Part shown: positions 27,797 to 35,632 of the stretch, one piece after another | How the letters are laid out: the number at the start of each line of letters is the position of its first letter | Numbering within the stretch: position 1 is the first letter of the stretch | From: Roseateles sp. DAIF2 | GTDB lineage: Bacteria > Pseudomonadota > Gammaproteobacteria > Burkholderiales > Burkholderiaceae_C | DNA length: 64,000 nt | Direction of reading: 5' to 3' | NCBI RefSeq assembly: GCF_015624425.1 | Contig: NZ_CP049919.1 | Coordinates: 930,001 to 994,000 of the forward strand | Made by a program: the position numbers and the translations under genes | The notes under the pieces: model-generated | Seen by the model: only the letters and a program-made list of their open reading frames with translations | What the model was told of the DNA's origin: nothing | Databases searched by the model: none

Positions 27797-28357
27797 TTGG
27801 GCAAGGTTCTAGCGGTGGCTGCCTTAGCGGTCGTCACAGGTGTCACGCTGCCATCGACCGCACAGGATTTGGAGTTCAAGGGGTCGAAGTTTGGCGATTC
27901 GACAGCGGCTTTTCAGGGGCTGCAGCGCGGCTACGTCTGCATGGATGGGCGAGATCCGTGTGAACTGTTGGTGTGGTTTATTCCGGATGGCCGAGAAGAT
28001 GCAACCATGACCTATGCGGGCGAGCCGGCGCGTGGGTTCTCCGCCAGGTTTATGAACGATCGACTCGCCCATGTCCTTGTGCACATCAAGCCAAGTTCTT
28101 ATGAGCGAGTCGTGGTGGGGCTGTCGTCGAAGTACGGGAAACCGACTAGGGTTGATCGCTCGGTAGTTAAGAACAGGATGGGGACGAGCTTCCAGCAGGC
28201 CAGCTCGACCTGGGTTCGCAAGGACGGGACGATCCACGTGCTGCGCTATGGATCGGGCCTTGACGAGGGGCTTGTATCAATTGGATCAGTCGAGTGGAAC
28301 AAGGACTTGGCCCGGCGAGAAGCTGAGGCTAAGGCCAAATCGAAGATCGACCTCTAG
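27797..28357 (+). CDS. Exported protein of unknown function
   Basis: A 186-residue protein beginning with a classical Sec signal peptide: GKV, then the hydrophobic LAVAALAVVTGVTL, then PSTAQ with cleavage near AQ-DLEF. The TTG at 27,797 is preferred because AGGGAG lies 6 bases upstream and it places the signal peptide at the true N-terminus; in-frame ATGs further upstream (27,716, 27,746) would bury it. The mature part has no recognisable catalytic motif. Two cysteines (YVCMDGRDPCE) may form a disulfide, and the C-terminus is Lys/Ala/Glu-rich. The 299 bp between the IS and this gene hold nothing I recognise. A periplasmic role is likely; function is unknown. Confidence 0.65.
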   Translation: MGKVLAVAALAVVTGVTLPSTAQDLEFKGSKFGDSTAAFQGLQRGYVCMDGRDPCELLVWFIPDGREDATMTYAGEPARGFSARFMNDRLAHVLVHIKPSSYERVVVGLSSKYGKPTRVDRSVVKNRMGTSFQQASSTWVRKDGTIHVLRYGSGLDEGLVSIGSVEWNKDLARREAEAKAKSKIDL

Positions 28358-28393
28358 CGCTGCCAGTGCCATCGATGAAGGCTGGTCGGCTGA

Positions 28394-28570
28394 TCATCGG
28401 GAACACTTGCCGGCAGCACGCCAAACTCGACCACTTGCCAAGAGCGATCGCCTCGCGAAGCCAATTACCACCACCAGCGCGAGAACGGAGCCCCATGCCT
28501 GTACCCATCCCGCGCAATTGTTGACGGTGATGTTCGGGGCCAGCAGGCATGTGTTGAAGATGTCCGACAT
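28394..28570 (-). CDS. Possible small single-pass membrane protein
   Basis: A 58-residue frame beginning MSDIFNTCLLAP, then CAGWVQAWGSVLALVVVIGF as a single hydrophobic segment, then a basic tail. This topology and the WVQAWGS start of the helix recall short membrane peptides found in prophage and island regions. The ribosome site is weak and there is no family I can name, so it could be chance. The rest of the 28,358-28,831 interval is empty as far as I can see. Confidence 0.3.
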   Translation of the reverse strand: MSDIFNTCLLAPNITVNNCAGWVQAWGSVLALVVVIGFARRSLLASGRVWRAAGKCSR

Positions 28571-28831
28571 GGCGTCGTAGGGTACAGCAGCCAGCCGGCC
28601 ACCCCGGCTGGCTCTTTCCCGCGCTGGTCTTTGCGGTCCGGATGCATGTGGTGCGGCCGGGAATAGCCCTTTCTCACAGCGTACGGTCACCGGGGTCGAG
28701 GGCTGATCGATCTCCACACGAGGGAATGCCTGATCAGGTAGGAGCGTTGCGCCAGGGGGAAGCGGACTTTGGTCGACTTCTCCTGAAAACCGAAGTCACC
28801 CCCTGGTTGACGGTGGAATTAGGCATCGCGT

Positions 28832-29344
28832 TCAGTGCGTGCGGAATGTGTTCCATGTGTCCGTGTCCAGCTTCATAGCTGCAAACACTTCGAACACGTA
28901 CAGCTCAAGGTCATTGTTAATCTCAACAAAGGCCACCGTCATCTGGCGAAGGCGCCCTTGCGCTGAAAGGAATACTTCCCTGAACTGATCGTCTTTCATC
29001 GCTTGGTCCCGCTTCATTTCATGCGGATAGTCTTCCGTGGCCATTTTGTAGACGAGGCTCGCCGCGTAGTGAGACTCGAAATTCAAATGCTGGACTAGTC
29101 GCTTCACGACCCCGCGCGAGATTCCGACGTAGACAGGTTTTCCTTGATCGCTGAAGACGTAGCAGCCTGGAAAGTCCACCGTCTTGTCCACCTGAGCCAG
29201 AGCATCCTTGCATGCGCTCTTAAAGCCGACAAAGGTTGCTGCGGGCTTCGGGCTTTGGAGTGCCAGCTGCAGCCGCTTCAAATGTGCAGGCAATACGATG
29301 GTACTGAGTTGCTCGAATGTATGAATGCAGTTGTCGATCGGCAT
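28832..29344 (-). CDS. GIY-YIG nuclease-domain protein
   Basis: A 170-residue protein. Residues 59-90 carry a GIY-YIG catalytic core: GCYVF (60-64), VYVGISR (71-77), R82 in KRLVQHL, and a candidate metal-binding glutamate E152 in LYVFEVFAAM. The domain cuts one DNA strand in repair, homing and restriction proteins. Here the N-terminal 55 residues are helical and unassigned, and no extra DNA-binding domain is visible. The ATG has GAGG about 8 bases upstream. It stands alone, between an exported protein and a toxin-antitoxin pair on the other strand, so a defence or island-maintenance role is possible but not shown. Confidence 0.75.
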   Translation of the reverse strand: MPIDNCIHTFEQLSTIVLPAHLKRLQLALQSPKPAATFVGFKSACKDALAQVDKTVDFPGCYVFSDQGKPVYVGISRGVVKRLVQHLNFESHYAASLVYKMATEDYPHEMKRDQAMKDDQFREVFLSAQGRLRQMTVAFVEINNDLELYVFEVFAAMKLDTDTWNTFRTH

Positions 29345-29482
29345 TGTTCGACCTCTCTATGTGGCGATGCCTAATGTTGTACTTTGATCGGCAGGACGAA
29401 GCCAGCTTTAGCACGTCCGCTCGAAGGACGGGTTGAAGCGCAGGGCAGAGCGTCACATTGGGAAAACAATGAAATCATCTCA

Positions 29483-29506
29483 TTTGAGCGAAAATATACG
29501 CTCAAA
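29483..29506. promoter_or_regulatory. Palindromic operator of the ParS-RES toxin-antitoxin operon
   Basis: Perfect 8-bp arms TTTGAGCG (29,483-29,490) and CGCTCAAA (29,499-29,506) flank an AT-rich 8-bp centre. The site lies 15 bp before the antitoxin ATG. Xre/ParS-type antitoxins usually repress their own promoter, and this is the obvious binding site. Confidence 0.65.
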
Positions 29507-29521
29507 CGGTTAAACCACAGC

Positions 29522-30079
29522 ATGAGTAAATCGCCATCTCCTCGCGGCGCCGAAGCGCGTGGTGTCACCGTGAAGGCTCGCCCCAAGCTCGCCTCCAAAG
29601 CCATCGGTGCAGCAGTCCTTCCGACGACTGGCAAGTCTGCCCGCGGAAGCCCGATGAACTTCCTCACGGTGTTCCAGGCAGACGCATTCGAGCGGGTGCG
29701 GTGGGTCAAGCAGGGTATTCCAGCTTCGGCCGTGGAGCACATCGCCAAGCGCATGGCTATGCCCAAGGAGCGCCTGGTGCTGACCCTGGGCTTGGCGCGT
29801 GCGACGGTGGACCGCAAGGCTCGGGAGAACAAGTCCTTGTCCACCGACGAGAGTTCCCGCGTACTGGGGATGGCCAGGCTGGTTGGCCAAGTCGAGTTCA
29901 TCGTCGAAGAGTCGGGAAATCCGATCGGATTCAACGCGGCCGAATGGGTCGCTCGCTGGTTGGAGCAGCCATTACCAGCCCTGGGTGGCCGGCGGCCTGC
30001 CGAGTTCATGGACACCCCCGATGGGCAAGCCCTGGTCTCGAACCTGGTGGCCCGCATGTACAGCGGAGCGCATGCGTGA
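29522..30079 (+). CDS. Xre/MbcA/ParS-type antitoxin
   Basis: A 185-residue antitoxin. After a basic disordered N-terminus of about 45 residues comes an Xre-like helical domain (about 50-105, with PASAVEHIAKRMAMPKERLVLTLGL). The C-terminal MbcA/ParS toxin-binding domain (about 118-182) includes AAEWVARWLEQPLPALGGRRPAEFM. It should neutralise the RES toxin encoded next, with which it overlaps by 4 bp (GTGA), and repress the operon through the palindrome just upstream. The ATG at 29,522 is preferred to a frame extension from 29,384 that would run through the operator. Confidence 0.88.
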   Translation: MSKSPSPRGAEARGVTVKARPKLASKAIGAAVLPTTGKSARGSPMNFLTVFQADAFERVRWVKQGIPASAVEHIAKRMAMPKERLVLTLGLARATVDRKARENKSLSTDESSRVLGMARLVGQVEFIVEESGNPIGFNAAEWVARWLEQPLPALGGRRPAEFMDTPDGQALVSNLVARMYSGAHA

Positions 30080-30552
30080 GCGTGGCGCTCTGGCGTATCG
30101 CCACCGACACCCGGGACTATGAAGCGCATGATCTGAGCGGCAAGGGGGCAGAGGTGTCCGGCGGTCGCTGGAATCGGCCGGGGCGCCCGGTGGTGTATAC
30201 GGCCTCCAGCATCGCCTTGGCCTGCCTGGAGGCCGTCGTGCACCTCAACATGGCGGGCCTCCCCCTGAACCGCTTCTTGGTGCGCATCGACGTCCCTGAC
30301 GCGCTGTGGGCGGCCCGTCAGGTCCTGACGGCGCAAGAGCTGCCGTTAGGCTGGAGCGCCGTGCCCGAGGGCAAGGTATCGTTGGATGTAGGTGACCAGT
30401 GGCTGCAGGGCGATGCCGACGCTCTACTGCTGGTGCCCTCGGTCATCGTGCCGGAGGAGTTCGACGTCCTCATAAATCCGCAGCATGCCGATGCCGCTGG
30501 GATCATGGCGCAAAAAGTTCGCCCGTGGCGCTACGACGGCCGACTGGTCTGA
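30076..30552 (+). CDS. RES-domain toxin (NAD+ phosphorylase type)
   Basis: A 158-residue RES toxin. The name-giving residues are present: R31 in GGRWNRPG, E52 in CLEAVVHL and S122 in VPSVIVP, plus Y41. Family members such as MbcT and ParT degrade or modify NAD+ or ADP-ribosylate proteins; which applies here cannot be told from sequence. The GTG start at 30,076 overlaps the antitoxin stop, ensuring coupled expression. The toxin is intact, so the pair can act as an addiction module stabilising the island or as an anti-phage abortive system. Confidence 0.9.
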   Translation: MSVALWRIATDTRDYEAHDLSGKGAEVSGGRWNRPGRPVVYTASSIALACLEAVVHLNMAGLPLNRFLVRIDVPDALWAARQVLTAQELPLGWSAVPEGKVSLDVGDQWLQGDADALLLVPSVIVPEEFDVLINPQHADAAGIMAQKVRPWRYDGRLV

Positions 30553-30850
30553 TCGACCGTCCGGTCGGGCGCCTGTGTTGGATGCTCAACCCTCCTCATC
30601 GAGATCCGAGCGTTCCATCATGAGCCGCATCAGCATTTCCCGCTCGCGGATCGCGGCCACTGCCGTGCTACTAAACGACCATCCCTTCAAGCGACTGCCC
30701 GGTTGCCGCCGCGATCGCTTCGAGATGCAGGGCCGTCCTACGCTCAAACCACTGGCCATCGGAACCGATACTCAGGTCGTCGGAATCTCCAGATCTCGTC
30801 GCTGCTGTCAAACGGTGGTTGCGATGATCAAGACTCATCGGAATGGGGGA
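30553..30850. other. Convergent intergenic region of 298 bp, possible gene remnants
   Basis: On the minus strand two short out-of-frame peptides, one ending REREMLMRLMMERSDLDEEG at about 30,585, look protein-like but have no start or family. They may be a decayed gene end. No intact gene is seen. Confidence 0.25.
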
Positions 30851-32737
30851 TCATGAAGCTCCGGCATGTGAAGGCGACTGTGATTGGGCTGTGGCGCGCC
30901 TGGCCTGCCAGAAACTCCTGATGGTCAGCCTCAGGACCCACCACCAAGCGTAGATTGCGCCGGGCGAGTGGCAATGGTTGGCGTCCAGAAGGCCGTGAGC
31001 TACGCCGTTACGCAGGTTCGGTCCCAACGCGTTGCAGAACAAGGCCTTCAGTTCGAAGGTCAGGTCCTCGCCAAAGATTGTGTTGACCTCGGGTAGTTCG
31101 ACGAGCGTGCTCAGCCCCACCTCGTTCTCGATGCCTTCTTTGTCCAGGTTGGTCGTCTTGACGTTGCCCTGCTTCAGATGCCAGCGCACCAGATGTTCGA
31201 CTTGGGGTGCCAGCAGGTAGGTAGCGGTCGCGAAGTCATACTCGAAAGCCTCCCACAGGCCCTTGCCGAACTGTTCGGCGCGATCCGGCGGCACGATCGG
31301 CGACAGGGACATGAGCTGTGTGAGGTCGGCCTTACGGACGGTGTGCTCCCTCACGATGACGCTTAACGCCGGCAGGATCTGGGCTTTGCAAATCAATTCG
31401 ATGTCGATGCCGTAATACCGCATCATGATTTCCCAGACCTTTTCCCCGTTCTCGTCTTCCGATACGTTTAGGGAGCCGCCTTGCGTCTTGGCGATGGTCC
31501 GGCCGTCGAGGCTCATATGCGTGGAGCCGAACATCGTGGTGAGCGGGAACTCGCGCATGGACTTCTTGGCGTTCTCCCTCATGCTGGCGGCGCTGGCGCC
31601 CGAGTGCAGCTGCGTTAACACCAGCAGTGCTTCCAGCAGCGGCTTGCCGGTGACGGCCTCCTCGGACCCGCGTACGAACTCGGTGATGTCGGTTCTGCCG
31701 CTTTCGATGGTCGGCAAGGCCTTGACCGCCTTCTCGCCCGATTCGGTGACGCGGTGCAGCAACCGCTGAAGTTGAGCTTCGATGCCTCTGCTGGGGCGCT
31801 GCGCCTTCGGAATCTTGCGCAGGGTTTGGATCGCGTCCTCGATGAACGAGGCCGCCACCAGATGGCCTTGCATCGCGTCCAAAGCGATGCGGTGATCTGC
31901 CTCGGCTTCGAAGTTCACCGCGATGCTGTGCGTCATATCGGCAGCGCGCTCTTGGTCGCCTAGGCGCTCGAACCAGGCACCGGCCAAGTCGAAGTGCGCC
32001 CTCGCTCGCCAGAAGTTGTTGCCGGCTTCGTGCCTAGCCCGCCCGCTGGCGGCGATCAGCTCGGCGAGCTTGGCTCCCCGGTCGCGGGAAAGGTGTCGGT
32101 CGAACAACAGCCGCGCTGCGGCCAGCCCCAGGCCGCCCTCGCTGCCGATGGCCTCCGCGACGATGCTTTCCAGCGCAGCCTCGATCTTGTCCAGGCGATC
32201 GCCGGCACCCTTGCGCAGTTGCACGCAGAGGGTGATGGCGCGCCCCCATTCCAGCAGCGGGTTGGTCCAGTCTTCACCCTGCGGCGGGTTCGCCGTGTAG
32301 GCGTCAATTGCACGCAGCGCGTCGGCGATCTTCCTGGGCTTGGAACCCAGCCAAGCGATGTCGGACAGGCGCGCACACAGCCCCCGGTGATCGATGGCCT
32401 CGGCCACGGCGGAGAACAGAGCCAGGTCGTCTTGCCCGAAATCCTCGGGCATGGCCGAGCGCGCCGAGTCGATGGCCCACCGAGCGACGAACGGTGCGTT
32501 GTTGCTCTCGCCATGCAAGGCCATCGAGCAGGCATCGCTGAGCAGCCACAGCGCCTTGACGGTCGGCCAGTCGGGTTCGGGTATCTCGGCCGCCTCTCGG
32601 GCCGCGCTGGAGAGCCTCTGGTACAAGTCGACCCACTCAGCGGATTCCTTCAGGAGGTCCGCTGGGTTCTTCAGCGCGGCGAGAGCGATTCCCGCCGTTG
32701 TCGTGATGCCCTCAGGCAGTTTGTGCATCTCTGGCAT
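30851..32737 (-). CDS. Large helical protein with C-terminal DUF4209/HEPN-like domain
   Basis: A 628-residue, almost entirely alpha-helical soluble protein. The C-terminal 130 residues resemble DUF4209, including NLRNGVAHGLL with R576-N-x3-H581, the R-x4-H motif of HEPN ribonucleases, and a Trp-rich AWWWVLRL helix. HEPN nucleases act in anti-phage and toxin systems. The upstream 450 residues look like helical repeats that may sense or bind a partner. The ATG at 32,737 lies inside the end of a decayed HNH gene (26-bp overlap), so the two were probably one transcription unit. No known defence operon matches; function is inferred from the motif only. Confidence 0.6.
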   Translation of the reverse strand: MPEMHKLPEGITTTAGIALAALKNPADLLKESAEWVDLYQRLSSAAREAAEIPEPDWPTVKALWLLSDACSMALHGESNNAPFVARWAIDSARSAMPEDFGQDDLALFSAVAEAIDHRGLCARLSDIAWLGSKPRKIADALRAIDAYTANPPQGEDWTNPLLEWGRAITLCVQLRKGAGDRLDKIEAALESIVAEAIGSEGGLGLAAARLLFDRHLSRDRGAKLAELIAASGRARHEAGNNFWRARAHFDLAGAWFERLGDQERAADMTHSIAVNFEAEADHRIALDAMQGHLVAASFIEDAIQTLRKIPKAQRPSRGIEAQLQRLLHRVTESGEKAVKALPTIESGRTDITEFVRGSEEAVTGKPLLEALLVLTQLHSGASAASMRENAKKSMREFPLTTMFGSTHMSLDGRTIAKTQGGSLNVSEDENGEKVWEIMMRYYGIDIELICKAQILPALSVIVREHTVRKADLTQLMSLSPIVPPDRAEQFGKGLWEAFEYDFATATYLLAPQVEHLVRWHLKQGNVKTTNLDKEGIENEVGLSTLVELPEVNTIFGEDLTFELKALFCNALGPNLRNGVAHGLLDANHCHSPGAIYAWWWVLRLTIRSFWQARRATAQSQSPSHAGAS

Positions 32738-33002
32738 GGTGCGCTCTCAGCTTCTTCTGCCGGAAGTCCTTCGCCTCGGCCTTGGTTTTGACGCGGTGGT
32801 CGGAGATTGTCAGCCACTGCATGTTGGACGGAGCTTGCGCCGCCGCACTTGGGCGGTATCACATGATCGACCCGCCAACCCTGGGGCAACGGCCTTGGTT
32901 TACCCCGTTGGCTGGACATGGATGCTTCCTTATGGGAGCCGGCCTGGCGGCCTTCGACTGCGGCAGCGCGTCCGCCAGCATTGCACAAAGCGCCAGCAGC
33001 AT
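32712..33002 (-). pseudogene. Decayed exported HNH endonuclease gene with two frameshifts
   Basis: Read in three successive frames, the minus strand gives a signal peptide (MLLALCAMLADALPQ), then KHPCPANGVNQGRCP, then GWRVDHVIPPKCGG, then APSNMQWLTISDHRVKTKAEAKD and a stop at 32,712. Together these are the hallmark of small exported HNH proteins, with the DH of the HNH motif and the SNMQW block. Frame is lost once near 32,875, just after RCP, and again near 32,848, after KCGG. No single frame encodes the domain. The end overlaps the start of the HEPN-like gene. I am confident of the match and less so of the exact indels. Confidence 0.7.
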
Positions 33003-33245
33003 CAGCCGCCGCCGGTGTATGGAGCGGCAGTAACTTCCACCCTGGGCGCTTGCCGTTGGCGTCCCGGGGCCACCTGGGCCGCCATGGGCGTCGCAGTTGG
33101 AATCGCCTCCACCGTTTCCGCCGCCATAGCCGCCACGGTTGCTGCCCCTGCTGTTGCGGCCGCCGCCGCGGCGGCACATGGAGAGCCCTCCCTTGGCATG
33201 CGCATCCGCTGTCCTGACCACCCCGGTCGCGAGCATACCCAGCAT
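33003..33245 (-). pseudogene. Degenerate Gly-rich exported protein upstream of the HNH remnant
   Basis: The frame begins MLGMLATGVVRTADAHA, signal-peptide-like but missing a good start (ATA where a longer form would begin). It continues into GGGRNSRGSNRGGYGGGNGGG and CDAHGGPG, after which the likely ending DANGKRPGWK is in another frame. Without a stop it runs directly into the HNH remnant. It probably was a separate small secreted Gly-rich protein, now broken. Confidence 0.35.
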
Positions 33246-33378
33246 AAAGAGTCTGCGTTTTATGTTGGCTATCTGCGCCTTCCTTCGGGGCTTTATCCCT
33301 CGCAGCCTCCGCAGCGCCCTCCCCCCGGCGCATCCGGAAAATCCCAACAACGGTGGTTTACAGGAGCAAACTGACGCC

Positions 33379-34017
33379 ATGGACCTGGCCTATTTCCTTC
33401 GCGAGCGCACGGCGCTGATCCGGCATTTCTATGACACGGCCTCCGTGCCATTCATCGAGACCAAGCGACAGATCGAGGCTGGCGAGCCTCCCTTCCATGA
33501 CCCTCCCTGGGACGACAGCGGTAAGCCAGCATACATAGAGGAATGGTCGCGCGCCGACGTCGAGTTGGAGTTGCTCGGTCGGGCTTGCATCACCATGCTG
33601 TCCGAGAGCATCAAGCACTACCTGCAGGGCTGGGAACGTTACGTCCCGCTCACACCCGCCGCCGAGAAGGTCATGGGCAAGGGTTTTGTGCGGGCCTATG
33701 TGAACCACTACAGTGGCGCGTTGGGGGCCCGGGGGTGCCCTGCCGACCTCGACGTGATCGAGCAGGTCGTGCTCGCCCGCAACAGCGCGCAGCACAACGG
33801 CAGCCTCACGATGGACGCGGTAGAGCATGACCCGACGACGCGCAAGAAGTTCCCGCGTCCTTTCTTCACCCGCCATGATGGGCCTGACGTCAGTGAAGAC
33901 GACCACGACACATTCCTGGCTGACTGGATCCATGTCGACCGCAACAAGCTAGTACGTGCGACGGAGCAGGTCGAGGTACTAGCCGACTGGCTCCAAGACC
34001 AGATCTATGCCCGGTGA
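33379..34017 (+). CDS. HEPN-like protein of unknown function
   Basis: A 212-residue soluble helical protein. Residues 126-140 read DVIEQVVLARNSAQHNGS, with R134-N-x3-H139, an R-x4-H motif like that of HEPN RNases and in the usual place at the end of a helix. An earlier helix, DVELELLGRACITMLSESIKHYL, fits the HEPN bundle. The ATG at 33,379 is used because the upstream frame is low-complexity antisense sequence; a GGAG lies 13-16 bases upstream. No antitoxin gene such as MNT is adjacent. A weak hairpin (CCCC-GGTC-GGGG) at 34,026-34,037 follows the stop. Confidence 0.5.
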   Translation: MDLAYFLRERTALIRHFYDTASVPFIETKRQIEAGEPPFHDPPWDDSGKPAYIEEWSRADVELELLGRACITMLSESIKHYLQGWERYVPLTPAAEKVMGKGFVRAYVNHYSGALGARGCPADLDVIEQVVLARNSAQHNGSLTMDAVEHDPTTRKKFPRPFFTRHDGPDVSEDDHDTFLADWIHVDRNKLVRATEQVEVLADWLQDQIYAR

Positions 34018-34348
34018 AGGCCTGACCCCGGTCGGGGCCTGCTCGCCGCTAAATTGATCCGTGGCGAGGCTTCGGCCCGCCCTATGCTGGTCGAGTACGG
34101 GCGCGCAGGACAGTGTCAGCATGGCGTGGATAGCGTAGGGCTCAAAGACTGCTATCTCCGCCTCATCCAGTCGTTGACTGCCGAGAATCGAGCCTGCAGA
34201 GGCTCAATTTCATTGCGCACAAAGACCTAGGCGCGTCGGCAACACTGCGCCGATGCCGCCAGCGTTGGCCGGCACGATGCAATGCAACTACGCCGGGGTG
34301 GCTCTATGGACTTTTGTCGACATCGCCTGGAACGCCGAGATCACTCCA
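34018..34348. other. Convergent intergenic region of 331 bp
   Basis: A possible terminator hairpin lies at 34,026-34,037 without a T-run. The rest, to the end of the CBASS effector gene, holds no frame with protein-like character. Confidence 0.4.
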
Positions 34349-35158
34349 TCACGGATGCGATGCAAGTTTTAGCGTGATCTGAATGTCGCTCCACTCTGCG
34401 GAGAGCGTTGGATTTAATCGTTCGAAGACCTTGGAGTCCAAGAGCATTGCAGCATTCACTTTCGCCGCTTCATATATTCCAAGCTGGTGCAGCGCTGTTG
34501 CTGCGAAGACTGCTGCGTCAGTAGGGGCCGTGTGAAACAGAGAGTACAGCCCTTCAAATACTTGTTCAGACTGGCTTCGGAGCCACTCCAGGCGGATTAA
34601 GCGGGCGATGATTTGTTCGCTCAAAACAACCTGAGCCATCGCAACGATGATGCCGACGTCGAACCGCTGGGAGATTGCGCAGCCAAGCCAGATCAGTAGA
34701 TAGGCGGCTGCGATGCAGCGCGCGCGGCGGGCCATCTCCAAGGTGATCCTCTTTGTGAAGAGCGAGTTCTCAAGTGTTTGAGCGGCGAGACGTCGAATTG
34801 GATCGACTTGTCGATTGTTGTAGTAGCCGTCGGTAGCTTCGTGAGAAAGCGGGACTTTGTATGCGTGGCTGAAAAAGTCCTGCCGTCGCCTGTTCTCTGC
34901 GCGAGGGAAGAAGTACAGCCGCGAAAACAAGCCGAGGATGAACAGGCCCGCAGCGACCAATGAGAACGCCACCTGCACTATGGTGTAAGCCCTAGGCCAG
35001 CTCCCCTGTTCAACGAAGAGGCCAGCGAAAGACAACAGTGCGCCAATTGCGAAGAGCCAGTTGTTCGCGTTGTCGGCAATCTGTAGCTTGCTGTAGTAGT
35101 TGTCTCGTATCGGATCGCTTTGCGACATAGGTGATGTATCCGCTGGTTTGCATGCCAT
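34349..35158 (-). CDS. CBASS effector: four-helix membrane protein (S-4TM-like)
   Basis: A 269-residue membrane protein with four hydrophobic segments at about 33-50, 58-83, 148-163 and 167-185, separated by a cytosolic loop (DFFSHAYKVPLSHEATDGYYNN...DPIRRLAAQTLEN). It is the third gene of a CD-NTase/E2 operon, where short type II CBASS systems encode a transmembrane effector. On binding the cyclic nucleotide such effectors are thought to oligomerise and permeabilise the inner membrane, killing the infected cell. The start at 35,158 lies 9 bp after the E2 stop; M11 at 35,128 is an alternative. Assignment to the S-4TM class is by helix count and context. Confidence 0.78.
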   Translation of the reverse strand: MACKPADTSPMSQSDPIRDNYYSKLQIADNANNWLFAIGALLSFAGLFVEQGSWPRAYTIVQVAFSLVAAGLFILGLFSRLYFFPRAENRRRQDFFSHAYKVPLSHEATDGYYNNRQVDPIRRLAAQTLENSLFTKRITLEMARRARCIAAAYLLIWLGCAISQRFDVGIIVAMAQVVLSEQIIARLIRLEWLRSQSEQVFEGLYSLFHTAPTDAAVFAATALHQLGIYEAAKVNAAMLLDSKVFERLNPTLSAEWSDIQITLKLASHP

Positions 35159-35167
35159 GCGAGGCCA

Positions 35168-35632
35168 TCAAGGGCTACGGTGGCGTTCGTCCCCGTCTGG
35201 TGGGTGCGCGCCTCCGGCCGACCACTCACCGCTGAAGAGCCAGTCTTCAAATGTGAATAGCCAGCGTGATGTCCAAGGGAGGAACGTCTCTGTCAGCTTG
35301 AGCTGAGGAGCCCAGTCGCAGGTTTTTGGCCACCAGAGACAGAGCTTTGTGCCGGGACCGTTGTGGCGATAGGTGTGAGGCGGACGCTTGCCTCCGGCCA
35401 GATTTATCAGGCAAGGGGCGAGTACGAAGACCTCGGGGGCATAGGCATCAGGCGTCAATCTCAGCAGGCAGTCGTATTCTCGTCCGAGATCGCTGGCCCG
35501 AACTCGGAAGCGGTACTCCAGAAGTCTGCCGGAGCGGATCGTCACCGAGCCGGGAAGCCCAAACTGCCTAAGCTCTAAAGCGCGCAACGCCAGGCTCTGG
35601 CTGCGCGGGGGCGGCGTTTTGCTCTTCTTCAA
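35168..35632 (-). CDS. CBASS E2-like conjugating protein
   Basis: A 154-residue protein of the E2-like family found in short type II CBASS. The typical block HTYRHNGPGTKLCLWWP holds the candidate catalytic C98, followed by DWAPQLKLTETFLPWTSRWLFTFEDWLFSGEWSAGGAHP, the characteristic Trp-rich C-terminus. In these systems the E2 alone acts on the CD-NTase C-terminus and primes it for activity, without E1 or JAB partners, and none is encoded here. The start is TTG at 35,632, overlapping the TGA of the CD-NTase gene by 3 bases, so expression is coupled. Confidence 0.85.
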   Translation of the reverse strand: MKKSKTPPPRSQSLALRALELRQFGLPGSVTIRSGRLLEYRFRVRASDLGREYDCLLRLTPDAYAPEVFVLAPCLINLAGGKRPPHTYRHNGPGTKLCLWWPKTCDWAPQLKLTETFLPWTSRWLFTFEDWLFSGEWSAGGAHPPDGDERHRSP

